Shown here: piece after piece, positions 7,560-15,567 of the stretch
Position numbering within the stretch: the stretch's first letter is position 1
How the letters are laid out: every line of letters begins with the position of its first letter
From: Pseudoxanthomonas suwonensis
Lineage (GTDB): Bacteria > Pseudomonadota > Gammaproteobacteria > Xanthomonadales > Xanthomonadaceae
Direction of reading: 5' to 3'
Length of the DNA stretch: 64,000 nucleotides
Assembly (NCBI RefSeq): GCF_010093235.1
Contig: NZ_PDWP01000014.1
Span: 1 to 64,000 of the forward strand
Program-made: the position numbers and the translations under genes
The notes under the pieces: model-generated
Database searches by the model: none
What the model was told of the DNA's origin: nothing
What the model saw: only the letters and a program-made list of their open reading frames with translations

Positions 7560-8243
7560 TCAGCCTTCGGTGCGCGGGATCGCGAAACGGTAGCCGCGGC
7601 CGCGCACGGTCTCGATCGGCTTCAGCTCGCCCTCGGGATCCAGCTTCTTGCGCAGGCGGCCGATGAACACCTCCAGCACGTTCGAGTCGCGGTCGAAGTC
7701 CTGCTGGTAGATGTGCTCGGTGAGGTCGGCCTTAGAGACCAGCTCACCGGCGTGCATCATCAGGTACTCGAGCACCTTGTACTCGTAGCTGGTCAGGTCG
7801 ACGTTGCTGCCGTTGACCGTGACCGTCTGCGCGGCCAGGTCGAGCGCGACCGGCCCGCATTCGAGCACCGGCTTGCTCCAGCCCGCGGCGCGGCGCACCA
7901 GCGCGTTGAGGCGCGCCAGCAGCTCCTCGACGTGGAACGGCTTGACCAGGTAGTCGTCGGCGCCCTGCTTGAGCCCCTCGACCTTGTCCTGCCAGCTCGA
8001 ACGCGCGGTGAGGATCAGCACCGGGAAGTTCTTGCCCTCGTCGCGCAGGGCCCTGATCAGTTCCATGCCCGACATCTTGGGCAGGCCCAGATCGATGATG
8101 GCCACGTCGAACGGGACCTCACGTCCCATGTAAAGGCCTTCCTCGCCATCCTGCGCGGCATCCACCGCGAAGCCCTCGCGCTTGAGGCGCGCGGCGAGCG
8201 TCTCCCTCAGCGGGGCCTCGTCTTCGACCAGAAGGATTCGCAT
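7560..8243 (-). CDS. phoP: PhoP-type response regulator
   Basis: A 227-residue OmpR/PhoB-class regulator. The receiver domain (residues 1-115) has the acidic pair ED at 7-8, phosphoacceptor D51 in IIDLGLPKMSG and Lys in LVKPF. The winged-helix DNA-binding domain (about 125-220) includes LTSYEYKVLEYLM and IGRLRKKLDPEG. The start is set by MRILLVEDE, the standard receiver N-terminus. It is followed by phoQ and preceded 52 bases upstream by a small PepSY-like gene, so the three are probably one transcript. Xanthomonas PhoP regulators control virulence and outer-membrane remodelling genes (family knowledge). Confidence 0.9.
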   Translation of the reverse strand: MRILLVEDEAPLRETLAARLKREGFAVDAAQDGEEGLYMGREVPFDVAIIDLGLPKMSGMELIRALRDEGKNFPVLILTARSSWQDKVEGLKQGADDYLVKPFHVEELLARLNALVRRAAGWSKPVLECGPVALDLAAQTVTVNGSNVDLTSYEYKVLEYLMMHAGELVSKADLTEHIYQQDFDRDSNVLEVFIGRLRKKLDPEGELKPIETVRGRGYRFAIPRTEG

Positions 8244-8295
8244 GCACTCTCCCTGAGTTGCAGTCGGGACCGGCTTTTTGCCGGGGCCCCATCGT

Positions 8296-8682
8296 CTAGC
8301 GTGAATCGTGATCGTCGCGTCGCGAAGCGCGGCGGCTGCGCTCGCCCGGACCCGGATCATCCATATAGCGGACCCGGCCACGATCGTCCATGTACTTGAC
8401 GCGCGTGATGTTGCGTCCCTCGTAGGGGACCAGCTCGGCGCCGAGGATCTGCCCCCCGGTCGAGCGCTGCACCCAGCGTACCGCCTCCGACAGCGAGCGG
8501 CGGGACTGCCGGACTTCCGACGCGCCAGCCGACTCCGAATGCAGCGGACGTTCGCTGCGCGGCGGTCCGCCGGCGCGCTCACCCGCCCCCGCACCCGGCC
8601 CGGCCACCGGCGGCTGGGCAGCCGCAAGGCCCGGCAGGCCGGCCAGCAGCAGAACAGGGATGAGGCGGCGCGGAGCAGACAT
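8296..8682 (-). CDS. Exported PepSY-like protein upstream of phoP
   Basis: A 128-residue protein with a Sec signal peptide (MSAPRRLIPVLLLAGLPG, cleavage near AAAQ). A proline/glycine-rich linker follows, then a segment RRSLSEAVRWVQRSTGGQI through YMDDRGRVRYMDDPG that resembles a PepSY fold (EAV helix followed by paired VKYMDDRGRVRY strands). The tail is basic and Arg/Asp-rich. Such small periplasmic proteins often accompany two-component systems and may modulate the sensor. That is inferred from position only. It is the probable first gene of the phoPQ operon. Confidence 0.65.
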   Translation of the reverse strand: MSAPRRLIPVLLLAGLPGLAAAQPPVAGPGAGAGERAGGPPRSERPLHSESAGASEVRQSRRSLSEAVRWVQRSTGGQILGAELVPYEGRNITRVKYMDDRGRVRYMDDPGPGERSRRASRRDDHDSR

Positions 8683-8691
8683 CGTTGCAAT

Positions 8692-8783
8692 CCTAACGAA
8701 CGGCGGAGGTCTTTGATATGGCCGTCACGGATGCAACGCGTGGCAGTCAGGACCCTTGGCCTTGGATAGGCATGTTCGTTAGG
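8692..8783. promoter_or_regulatory. Perfect 10-bp inverted repeat upstream of the PepSY-phoPQ genes
   Basis: CCTAACGAAC at 8692-8701 is repeated in exact inverse, GTTCGTTAGG, at 8774-8783. The proximal arm ends 10 bases before the PepSY gene start codon. The 72-base separation is too long for a simple operator dyad but fits two half-sites for a looping or cooperative regulator. A role in phoPQ control is inference. A perfect DnaA-box 9-mer (TTATCCACA) lies at 8806-8814. Confidence 0.4.
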
Positions 8784-8887
8784 GAGCAGTGAATCCGGTC
8801 TGAACTTATCCACACCCCTGACGGCTGCCGTTCAGCGCAACAAGCAGCCGTTTTTCCCGCGTTTTCTCGTAAAAACGCGACCAGGGC

Positions 8888-9901
8888 TCAGGCCGCGCCT
8901 GCCGGCGCGAGGGTCGCCTCCAGGGCCTGCTCGACCAGGTCCCAGCCGGCACCCGGGCGGTGCGCGCCCTCGCTCAGGACCTGCCTGAAAAGCCGCCCGC
9001 CCGGCTGGCCGTGGAACAGGCCCAGGACGTGGCGGACGATGTGCTTGAGCGGGACCCCGGCCTGGCGCTGGGCTTCCACGTACGGGGCCAGGCGACGCAG
9101 CAGTTGGCCGCGTTCGAGCTGCTGGCCCCCATACAGGGCCACGTCCAGCCGGTGCAGCAGGTACGGGTCGTGGTAGGCGGCGCGGCCCAGCATCACCCCA
9201 TCCACGTGCTGCAGCTGGGCCTGGACCTGCTCTTCGGAAGCCAGGCCGCCGTTGACCAGCACCTCCAGCCCGGGGCGCTCGCGCTTGAGCCGCCATGCCC
9301 ATTCGTAGCGCAGCGGCGGGACCTCGCGGTTCTCCTTCGGCGACAACCCCTGCAGCCAGGCGTTGCGCGCGTGGACCACGAAGGTCCGGCAGCCGGCCGC
9401 GACCACGGTGTCGATGAAGGCCGCGAAACGCTCGTATTCGTGGTCCTCGTCCACGCCCAGCCGGCACTTCACCGTCACCGGGACGGTGCGGCCATCGACC
9501 GTGGCGGCCTCCACCATCGCCGCCACGCACTCGGCCACCAGGGCCGGCTCGCGCATCAGGCAGGCGCCGAAGCGGCCGGCCTGGACCCGGTCGGAGGGGC
9601 AGCCGCAGTTGAGGTTGACCTCGTCGTAGCCCCATTCCACGCCGATCCGCGTGGCGCTGGCCAGCGCCTCCGGCTCGCTGCCGCCCAGCTGCAGGGCCAG
9701 CGGATGCTCGACCGGGTCGTAGCCCAGCAGGCGTCCGCGGTCGCCCAGGACCACGGCATTGGCGTGGACCATCTCGGTGTACAGCCGCGCATGCGGGGCC
9801 AGCAGCCGGTGGAACACCCGGCAGTGGCGGTCCGTCCAGTCCATCATGGGAGCGACGGACAGGCGGGCGGAAGCGGCGTAGGAAGCGGGGATGATGGACA
9901 T
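8888..9901 (-). CDS. dusA: tRNA-dihydrouridine(20/20a) synthase DusA
   Basis: A 337-residue FMN-dependent enzyme that reduces uridine 20/20a in the tRNA D-loop. The N-terminus SVAPMMDWTDRHCRVFHR is the DusA signature (FMN binding). NLNCGCPSDRVQAGRFGAC carries the catalytic Cys region, and VHARNAWLQGLSPKENRE binds the FMN phosphate/tRNA side. KCRLGVDE and VLVNGGL complete the TIM barrel, and the C-terminal helical domain is present. The length fits DusA (about 330) rather than DusB or DusC. It is monocistronic and the start MSIIPASYAASARLSVAPMMD is conventional. Confidence 0.93.
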   Translation of the reverse strand: MSIIPASYAASARLSVAPMMDWTDRHCRVFHRLLAPHARLYTEMVHANAVVLGDRGRLLGYDPVEHPLALQLGGSEPEALASATRIGVEWGYDEVNLNCGCPSDRVQAGRFGACLMREPALVAECVAAMVEAATVDGRTVPVTVKCRLGVDEDHEYERFAAFIDTVVAAGCRTFVVHARNAWLQGLSPKENREVPPLRYEWAWRLKRERPGLEVLVNGGLASEEQVQAQLQHVDGVMLGRAAYHDPYLLHRLDVALYGGQQLERGQLLRRLAPYVEAQRQAGVPLKHIVRHVLGLFHGQPGGRLFRQVLSEGAHRPGAGWDLVEQALEATLAPAGAA

Positions 9902-10029
9902 GGCGGGTACGGCGTGGGGCCCGCAATTGTCGCCCAGGCCTGCACGGGTTACCTAACCGGCGGGTTCAGGCACGTGGCCTGCCGGGAACGGATGCGGCCT
10001 TTGGTTGCCGCAGGGCGGCGGCGCCCCGG

Positions 10030-10569
10030 CTAGCGTCCGGCGCGCGCGGCGTGTTCGCGTTCGCGCTGCTGCAGGGCGCGGCGCAGGGTGGCATCCGGCT
10101 CCAGGTCGCGCCCCCAGCGGCGGTAGGCATCGGCCATGGCCAGGCGCAGGGCCACGTGCGGGTCGGGTGCCTCCGGCTTCCGCAGCTTCGCCACCACTTC
10201 GGCCCAGTCGCCCTCGGCGCCCAGCCGGGCGCGTTCGCGCACCACGCTGCGGCAGTCCGTCTGCAGTGCACGCGCGAGGAAACAGGCATACCAGGCATCG
10301 CCGGGGTTCCAGCCCGGCTGCGCGACCAGCCCATGGACGTAGGCGCGCGGCGTGCCGGCATAGCGCTCCACTTCCGCGGCGAAGGCTTCCGGGTAGTCGG
10401 GGGCATAGCGGTCGATGTCCGCCAGCTGGCGGTCCATCCAGGCGTCGCCGGTGCCGTAATGCGGACGCTCGGCGGGGCGCTCGGCGGCGGGGGCGGCCGC
10501 CACCGGCGTCGGAAGCGTTGCGCCTACGGCGACCAGGCACAGGGCAAGCGACAGCATCCTGCAGTGCAT
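10030..10569 (-). CDS. Exported hypothetical protein, 179 aa
   Basis: The start chosen is MHCRMLSLALCLVAVGA, giving a signal peptide with cleavage near VAAAPA; MLSLALCL at 10557 is an alternative. The mature part is helical and charged, with RPHYGTGDAWMDRQLADID and repeated alpha-helical patterns that suggest a TPR-like or helical bundle fold. No domain is recognised with confidence. It lies 83 bases from the next gene upstream on the same strand and may follow it in the same transcript. Confidence 0.6.
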   Translation of the reverse strand: MHCRMLSLALCLVAVGATLPTPVAAAPAAERPAERPHYGTGDAWMDRQLADIDRYAPDYPEAFAAEVERYAGTPRAYVHGLVAQPGWNPGDAWYACFLARALQTDCRSVVRERARLGAEGDWAEVVAKLRKPEAPDPHVALRLAMADAYRRWGRDLEPDATLRRALQQREREHAARAGR

Positions 10570-10653
10570 GACGTTCCAAGGATCAGGCCAGACCCGCATT
10601 GTGCCGCGTCCTGCCCGGCGGCGCGTGGCGGGCGCCGCCGTGCCGCCCCGCGG

Positions 10654-11391
10654 TCACGGGGCCAGCAGCGCGCGCGCACGGTCCTCCAGCACACGCATCG
10701 CCGCCAGGTACGGCGCGGGGCCGTAGCTGACGCGTGCCGCGCCGGCGGCGGCGAACGGGGCGAGCGGCGCCTCCACGTCCAGCAGCATGATGTTCACCGG
10801 CAGCGGGGAGGCGGCGCACAGCGAGCGCACCAGGCCGGGCTCCAGAAGGCCCGGGACGAACAGGCTTCCCGCACCGGCCGCCCGCCAGGCATGCGCGCGC
10901 CCGATCGCCTGCTCCAGCAGGGAGGCGTGCGTTTCCGGGCGCTCCTGCAGGAACAGGTCGGTACGGGCGTTCACGAACAGTCCGGCGGCGGCGACTGCGG
11001 CGATGCGCCCGGCCTGCCCGTCGATCGCACGCACTCCGTCGCCGAGCCGGTCCTCGAGGTTGCAGCCGATCGCGCCGGCGTCGCGAAGACGGCGGGCGTT
11101 GCCGGCCACCTCGGCCACGGAGTCGCCATAACCGGCCTCGAAATCCACGCTCAGCGGCAGCTCCACGCTGCGCGCGACCCGCTCGGCAACCCGCACCAGG
11201 TCCCCGAAGGCCAGCGCCTCGCCATCCGGCAGCCCCATGGATGCCGCCACCGCCCAGCTGCTGGTCGCGATCGCGCGCGCGCCCGCCGCGGCGACCGCGC
11301 GTGCGCTGCCCGCGTCCCAGGCATTGACCAGCACCAGGGGCATGCCGGGGCGATGCAGGGCACGGAAGCCTTCAAGCGGCTGGTTGTTCAT
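10654..11391 (-). CDS. Isocitrate lyase / PEP-phosphonomutase superfamily protein
   Basis: A 245-residue TIM-barrel protein. The superfamily metal site DFEAGYG (DxE) lies near residue 93 and NLEDR near 118, and VNARTDLF is a conserved strand. The KKCGH catalytic loop of true isocitrate lyase is absent, which puts it with the oxaloacetate-decarboxylase / carboxyphosphonoenolpyruvate-mutase-like group. The early LVLVNAWDAGSARAVAAAG is characteristic of that group. The substrate is unknown, probably a small 2-oxo acid or 2-methylisocitrate-type compound. It is on the same strand as, and downstream of, the AraC regulator and the 48-residue Cys-rich protein, which may share control. Confidence 0.8.
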   Translation of the reverse strand: MNNQPLEGFRALHRPGMPLVLVNAWDAGSARAVAAAGARAIATSSWAVAASMGLPDGEALAFGDLVRVAERVARSVELPLSVDFEAGYGDSVAEVAGNARRLRDAGAIGCNLEDRLGDGVRAIDGQAGRIAAVAAAGLFVNARTDLFLQERPETHASLLEQAIGRAHAWRAAGAGSLFVPGLLEPGLVRSLCAASPLPVNIMLLDVEAPLAPFAAAGAARVSYGPAPYLAAMRVLEDRARALLAP

Positions 11392-11642
11392 TGCGGTCTT
11401 CTCCTGGATGGGTTGGCCGGAGGGCCACCGGCGATCGCGCCGATGCACCGGCGTTTCCGGCGGGCGATGCCGCCAGGCGCCACATCGTCCGGGCCCCATC
11501 GCGGCGTCGCTGGCCGGAAACGGACTTCATCCGTGCGGGCGCCTGGCGATCGATGGGCGCGCGCGCCGGGTCTCCAGGCCGCGTCCGTCCCGGCGATGTC
11601 GTGCGCGCCACGTCCCTTGGCGGGGCGTGGCGTCGCGATGGC

Positions 11643-11789
11643 TCACGCCTCCGATGCCGAGGCGTAGGCCTCCCTCAGCTTCGCGGCGCATTCGTCGCAG
11701 CACACCTCGACGATGCGGCCGCCGATCTTCACCTGGATCGCGTCCCCGTCGAGTTCGCAGTCGCAGGCCGCACAGGTCTTCCCGCTCAT
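11643..11789 (-). CDS. Small Cys-rich metal-binding protein, 48 aa
   Basis: Starts MSGKTCAACDCELDGDAI and ends in a basic/acidic helix. Six Cys occur as CAACDC and CCDEC, flanking a beta-hairpin-like IQVKIGGRIVEV. This spacing resembles YHS/TRASH-type treble-clef metal-binding modules, so zinc or copper binding is likely but unproven. It lies between the AraC-type regulator (77 bases upstream) and the PEP-mutase-like gene on the same strand. The uncorrected AraC frame runs over it, so it is easily masked. The Shine-Dalgarno sequence is weak (AAGG about 9 bases before ATG). Confidence 0.75.
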   Translation of the reverse strand: MSGKTCAACDCELDGDAIQVKIGGRIVEVCCDECAAKLREAYASASEA

Positions 11790-11866
11790 GTCGATGCCTT
11801 GGTTCGCCGCCCGGAACTGGCGGGCGCAGTAGACGTCGCCAGCGCGGCCGGGCGTTATCGGAATCT

Positions 11867-12714
11867 TTAGCGACCTGCCGACGGGCGCCGCTGCAGGGCC
11901 AGCTCGCGGAACTCGCTGGCGTGCGTCCGTAAGCCTGGTGGAAGGCGGCGCTGAAGTGGCTGTGGCTGGAAAAGCCGAGCTGGTGTGCGAGATCGCCCAC
12001 TTCCTCGCCCTCGCCCAGCAGGTCCAGCGCCCGCGCCAGGCGCAGCCGCAGCTGGTAGCGGTACAGCGGCACGCCCTCGACGGCGTGGAAGCTCTGGGTC
12101 AGGTACACCGGCGACACGCCGACCTCGGCGGCGACCTCGGCCAGTGTCCAGCGCCGCCCCAGGTCGCGCACCAGCACCAGCCTGGCGCGGTCGACGAGGC
12201 GCTGGCGGCCATGGCTTGCGCCGGCCGCGTGCGTGGTGCGCGGGCCGATCGCGCGCAGCATGAGGGTCAGCGCCAGGCTCTCGCCTTCCAGCGCATCGGC
12301 AACGCCTTCGCGCAGGCTGTGCCGCAACAGCGCGACCAGCACCTGTGCGCGCGGATCGATGCGCAGGCGCTGGACGCGGAAGCGCAGGGGTTCGCCCTCA
12401 TGCAGCAACGGTGGCGGAGCGATCTCGCGCAGCAACACCGGATCCGGCGTGATCGCCAGGCTGGCATCGCCGCCGGCATGCGGGTGGCTGATCCGGTAAG
12501 GCTCGCCGGCATTGAAGAACAGCACCTGGCTGGCATCGGCCACCACTTCCCCACCCCCGACGTGGCGCAGATAGGTGCCGCGGTACGGGAACACGAGCTG
12601 GGTGCGCGTCGCCTGCTCGACCTCGCGCTGATGCCGGCAAAGGCCGGCACAGACGACGTCCCGGACCTCGACCAGCGGGGTCTTCAGCAGTTGCTGGACG
12701 GTGAAATCGACCAT
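11867..12714 (-). pseudogene. AraC-family transcriptional regulator, one-base frameshift near the 3' end
   Basis: The N-terminal cupin-like sensor domain (residues 1-150) is followed by two AraC helix-turn-helix motifs: WTLAEVAAEVGVSPVYLTQS and VGDLAHQLGFSSHSHFSAAF. The family signature ends YGRTPSEFREL. Here the frame reads YGRTPA and then leaves the family sequence. Adding one base at about 11917-11922 restores SEFRELALQRRPSAGR and a TAA at 11867-11869, giving 282 residues, a normal length. Without correction the frame runs on to 11527 through the 48-residue gene. Only the last residues are affected, so DNA binding might survive. A sequencing deletion is as likely as a real mutation. Its target is probably the adjacent Cys-rich/PEP-mutase genes. 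Confidence 0.75.
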
Positions 12715-12759
12715 GGCCAGCGCATTGTGCCGCGCCCGGCCGTGGCGGGCCTGCGGTGC

Positions 12760-13482
12760 TCAGCCGGCGGCGCCGTCCGCGATCCCGCCGATCACCCCGG
12801 GCAGCTCCGCCGCGGTGGTCGCGGTGCGCACGCGCGGATGCGCTTCGGCCAGGCCATGCTCGGCCTCGTGCGCCCAGGTGATCGCATAGGGGATATGCAC
12901 GCCCCAGCCGCCCAGGCGCACCACCGGTTCGATGTCCGAGCGCAGCGAATTGCCGACCATCACGAACTGCGATGCGTCGATGCCGAACTCGGCCAGCACG
13001 CGCGCGTAGGTCGGAGGATCCTTCTCCGAGACGATCTCGATGCGCGGGAACAGGTCCGCCAGCCCGGAGCGGGCGATCTTGTCCTCCTGGTGGAACAGGT
13101 CGCCCTTGGTGACCAGCACCACCGGCCAGCGCGCGGCCACCGCCTCGACCGCCTCGCGGATACCGTCCAGCAGCTCCACCGGATGGCCCAGGGTATCGCG
13201 GCCTATGTCGACCACCTGCTGCAGGTCGCGGGCGCTAATGCGCGCGTCGGTCAGTTCGATCGCCGCCTCGATCATCGACAGGGTCATGCCCTTGGCGCCG
13301 TAGCCGAACACCTTGAGGTTACGCCGCTCGACCTCGAGCAGGTGGCGCAGGGTGCCGGCGTCGTGCAGGTCGATGTAACGGCCGATGATTTCCTCGTAAC
13401 GCTTCTCGGCGGCGCGGTAGTAGTCCTCGCTGCGCCAGAGGGTGTCGTCGCCGTCGAAGCCGACCAGGCGGATATCGTTCAT
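12760..13482 (-). CDS. HAD-superfamily hydrolase
   Basis: A 240-residue cytoplasmic phosphatase-like protein. Motif I is GFDGDDTLW near residue 8 (nucleophile and acid/base Asp), motif II is VTKGD near 123, and motif III/IV is in VSEKDPP and VGNSLRSDIEP. A helical cap lies between motif I and II. The start MNDIRLVGFDGDDT is set by motif I; the longer upstream frame has no homology. The substrate is unknown, as for most YjjG-like HAD enzymes. It is 45 bases from the AraC gene and oriented the same way, but is probably independent. Confidence 0.85.
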   Translation of the reverse strand: MNDIRLVGFDGDDTLWRSEDYYRAAEKRYEEIIGRYIDLHDAGTLRHLLEVERRNLKVFGYGAKGMTLSMIEAAIELTDARISARDLQQVVDIGRDTLGHPVELLDGIREAVEAVAARWPVVLVTKGDLFHQEDKIARSGLADLFPRIEIVSEKDPPTYARVLAEFGIDASQFVMVGNSLRSDIEPVVRLGGWGVHIPYAITWAHEAEHGLAEAHPRVRTATTAAELPGVIGGIADGAAG

Positions 13483-13546
13483 TGGCAGGTCCCGGACACG
13501 CGCCTCGCGGCGGGGGTGCAGGATACCAGCGCCCCGGCCGGGCCAG

Positions 13547-13576
13547 AAAAAAGGAAGCGGGCCGGAGCCCGCTTCC
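13547..13576 (-). terminator. Intrinsic terminator after the EF-hand gene
   Basis: A perfect 10-bp hairpin GGAAGCGGGC/GCCCGCTTCC with a 4-base loop (13553-13576) is followed on the minus strand by six T (13547-13552). It starts 21 bases after the EF-hand gene stop and separates it from the HAD gene. Confidence 0.88.
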
Positions 13577-13597
13577 GTTGCCACCAGGGACCCGCGG

Positions 13598-13954
13598 TTA
13601 CTCCTGCGCGGCGCCGCCCTGCTGCTGGTTCTGGATGAAGGTGCGGTACTCGTCGGCGGTCAGCTCGCCGTCGCCGTCCGCATCGGCGGTCGCGAACACG
13701 CTCGACAGCGCCGAATGGGCCTGCGCCTCGGTGCGGCTGATGCTGCCGTTGCCGTCCGTATCCAGGTCGGCCCAGCCCATGCCCTGGCCGCTGGCACCGG
13801 ACTGCTGGCGCTGCTGCTCGGCGGCGCCGGTGGCGGACTGGGTCGGGGTCTGCTGGGTGGTGGGCGTGGTGCTCTGCGCGAACGCCATCGGCGCGGCGGC
13901 AATCATGCCCAGGAACAGCAGGCCGGTCGTGGTGCGGGTGTTGTGCTTGCTCAT
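13598..13954 (-). CDS. Exported EF-hand calcium-binding protein
   Basis: A 118-residue protein with a signal peptide (MSKHNTRTTTGLLFLGMIAA, cleavage near AFAQ) and a Thr/Gln-rich linker. It has two EF-hand loops: DLDTDGNGSISRTE and DADGDGELTADE, both with acidic residues at positions 1, 3, 5 and 12 as needed for Ca2+. It ends in a Gln-rich tail. It is probably periplasmic or secreted, acting as a Ca2+ buffer or sensor; no specific role can be given. It is monocistronic, with its own terminator. Confidence 0.85.
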   Translation of the reverse strand: MSKHNTRTTTGLLFLGMIAAAPMAFAQSTTPTTQQTPTQSATGAAEQQRQQSGASGQGMGWADLDTDGNGSISRTEAQAHSALSSVFATADADGDGELTADEYRTFIQNQQQGGAAQE

Positions 13955-14158
13955 TGGCGTACTCCGTCGGGTGGAAGGACGTGACTGCGTTTCGCAGCAC
14001 ACGGGGCGCACCTTGCACCAGCACGAATGAACACCAATGCCCTCGCGATCCCACGCGGAACGCCCTGTTAACCACACAGGCCGCGGGGCGTTGTAATCGC
14101 CTGTTAGCGCGCCGTGGACGGGCTGTTAGACCCGCCTTCAACCGCGACGAACAGCGCC

Positions 14159-14551
14159 CTACTTCGTCGTATCGGCACCGCCCGCGGCGTCCTGCGCGGC
14201 ATGACGGTGACTGAACAGCCACCAGCCCAGCACGCTGCCGGAGACCGCGCCGATGACCTCCAACATCACCCGCGTGCCGAGGTTGTCGGCGTCGTGGATG
14301 CCGGCAAGGGCCAGGCGGGCGTACAGCGGCGATTCCAGCTTCACCATGCCGATGTAGAACAGGTTCCAGGCGTCCAGCCCGGCAGCGACGACCGTGGCGA
14401 TCACCGCACCCCAGCCGAGCACGTGGCCGATCTGCATGCCGGTGCGGCGCCCGATCCAGGCCCAGGCGGCGTAAACCAGCACCCCGACGAGGAACGCGAT
14501 CAGGCCGGCTTCGAGGCAGCCAAGCAGGCCGGTATGCAGGGGCAGGTTCAT
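14159..14551 (-). CDS. Membrane protein of unknown function, 130 aa
   Basis: Four hydrophobic segments are visible (about residues 12-32, 44-60, 66-82 and 94-113), with short polar loops and a hydrophilic tail ending DTTK. The sequence LEAGLIAFLVGVLVYAAWAW and the later VMLEVIGAVSGSVLGWW look like paired helices. The family is not recognised; similar proteins occur in Xanthomonadaceae. It lies 58 bases downstream of the CPXCG protein gene on the same strand and may be co-transcribed with it. Confidence 0.65.
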   Translation of the reverse strand: MNLPLHTGLLGCLEAGLIAFLVGVLVYAAWAWIGRRTGMQIGHVLGWGAVIATVVAAGLDAWNLFYIGMVKLESPLYARLALAGIHDADNLGTRVMLEVIGAVSGSVLGWWLFSHRHAAQDAAGGADTTK

Positions 14552-14609
14552 GGAGCGGCTGGACCTTGGCGAAAACGGGCCACAAGTCTAGCCGCCACGC
14601 GCCTGCCGG

Positions 14610-14798
14610 TCAGTCCTCGCCTTCGCGCCGGGCGGTCAGCGAGGCGTGGCCGTCCTGGTCGATCGCCACGTCCAGCACGATCGGCTGGCAGCAGACCTGG
14701 CAATCCTCGACGTACCGCTGGTCGCCCCCGCTGGGATCGACCGCGGTGTCGAAGTTCTCCCCGCACCACGGGCATTGCACCGTCAGCCACTCTTCCAT
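14610..14798 (-). CDS. CPXCG-motif cysteine-rich protein
   Basis: A 62-residue protein starting MEEWLTVQCPWCGENFDT with a second pair DCQVCCQP. The two CxxC motifs form a zinc-ribbon-like site, and the family is named for the CPxCG motif seen at residues 9-13. It is cytoplasmic and of unknown function. It lies 13 bases after the VanX-type dipeptidase gene, so it probably sits on the same transcript. Confidence 0.85.
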   Translation of the reverse strand: MEEWLTVQCPWCGENFDTAVDPSGGDQRYVEDCQVCCQPIVLDVAIDQDGHASLTARREGED

Positions 14799-14811
14799 CT
14801 GCACGCCTCCC

Positions 14812-15567
14812 TCAACGCACCGGCACGTCATAGGCAGTGCACGGATCCGGCTCCGGCTGCAGCGTGTAGTGCCACCACTCCTGCGGGTAGTTGCCGAAGC
14901 CGCGGATCTGCATCGCCGCGAGCAGGCGCTGCCGGTTGGCCTGCGCCGCTTCCGGCACCGGCGCGTCGGTACTGGACAACGGATCGAACAGGTCGAACGG
15001 CGTGCCCATGTGCAGCGGCTCGCAGCCTGCATCGGTGCACTGGAGCAGGGTCAGGTCCACGGTGGCGCCGCGGCTGTGGCCGGAGCTGTCGGAGATGTAG
15101 TCCGGCACCAGGTCGGTCTTGTCCACCCGCGGGTACCAGCGCGCCTTCTGCCGCGGATCGTCCGGGCCCTGGGCCCAGTCCATGAAGGCCTGCACCGAGC
15201 GCACCGGCCGGTAGCAGTCGTAGACGAGCAGGCCGACCCCCTGGGACTGCAGGTCGTGCTGCACCCGCGCCAGGGCCTCGGCCACCTGCGGCAGCAGCAG
15301 GCAGGCATTGGCCTCGTAACCGGGCACCGGCGCGCCGGTGAAGTTGTTGGAACCGAAGTAGCGCGCCTCGACCTGGATGCCGGGACCCAGCGTGCGCACC
15401 TCGACCAGGCCGGCCTCCTCCGCGGTTTCCGCCGGGGATACCTGCACCTCGCACGCCATCGCGGCCGACGGCAGCAGCAGCAAGGCGATCAGGCGGCCGC
15501 GGATGCGGCGGGGAAGGACTTCAGCGGCAGCCGCGTTCGTGCACGAAGGCGAGGTCCTGGTAGTCAT
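14812..15567 (-). CDS. ddpX: D-alanyl-D-alanine dipeptidase (VanX/DdpX family), exported
   Basis: A 251-residue zinc dipeptidase. The full VanX active site is present: H164 and D171 in SGHSRGATVDL and H233 in EWWHYT as zinc ligands, E230 as catalytic base, and R120 in YDCYRPV for substrate. It would split D-Ala-D-Ala from stem peptides into free D-alanine. The N-terminus has a hydrophobic signal (LIALLLLPSAAMA), so it acts in the periplasm, unlike cytoplasmic VanX of enterococci. The first ATG overlaps the upstream serine hydrolase by 47 bases. No vanHA genes are present, so a nutritional or recycling role is more likely than vancomycin resistance. Confidence 0.88.
   Translation of the reverse strand: MTTRTSPSCTNAAAAEVLPRRIRGRLIALLLLPSAAMACEVQVSPAETAEEAGLVEVRTLGPGIQVEARYFGSNNFTGAPVPGYEANACLLLPQVAEALARVQHDLQSQGVGLLVYDCYRPVRSVQAFMDWAQGPDDPRQKARWYPRVDKTDLVPDYISDSSGHSRGATVDLTLLQCTDAGCEPLHMGTPFDLFDPLSSTDAPVPEAAQANRQRLLAAMQIRGFGNYPQEWWHYTLQPEPDPCTAYDVPVR

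Noticed and set aside
8806-8814. Perfect DnaA box TTATCCACA
   Set aside because: It is a single copy with no cluster, no AT-rich unwinding region and no dnaA or dnaN nearby. One such 9-mer in 64 kb can occur by chance, so no origin is claimed.
8821-8853. ACGGCTGC / GCAGCCGT inverted repeat followed by five T on the plus strand
   Set aside because: It resembles a plus-strand terminator, but no plus-strand gene ends here and the loop is long. It may only be a weak end for dusA read from the other side.
14812-15567. Vancomycin resistance determinant
   Set aside because: The dipeptidase is VanX-type, but it has a signal peptide and there is no vanH, vanA-type ligase or vanRS. The Gram-negative envelope and neighbours favour a murein-peptide role.
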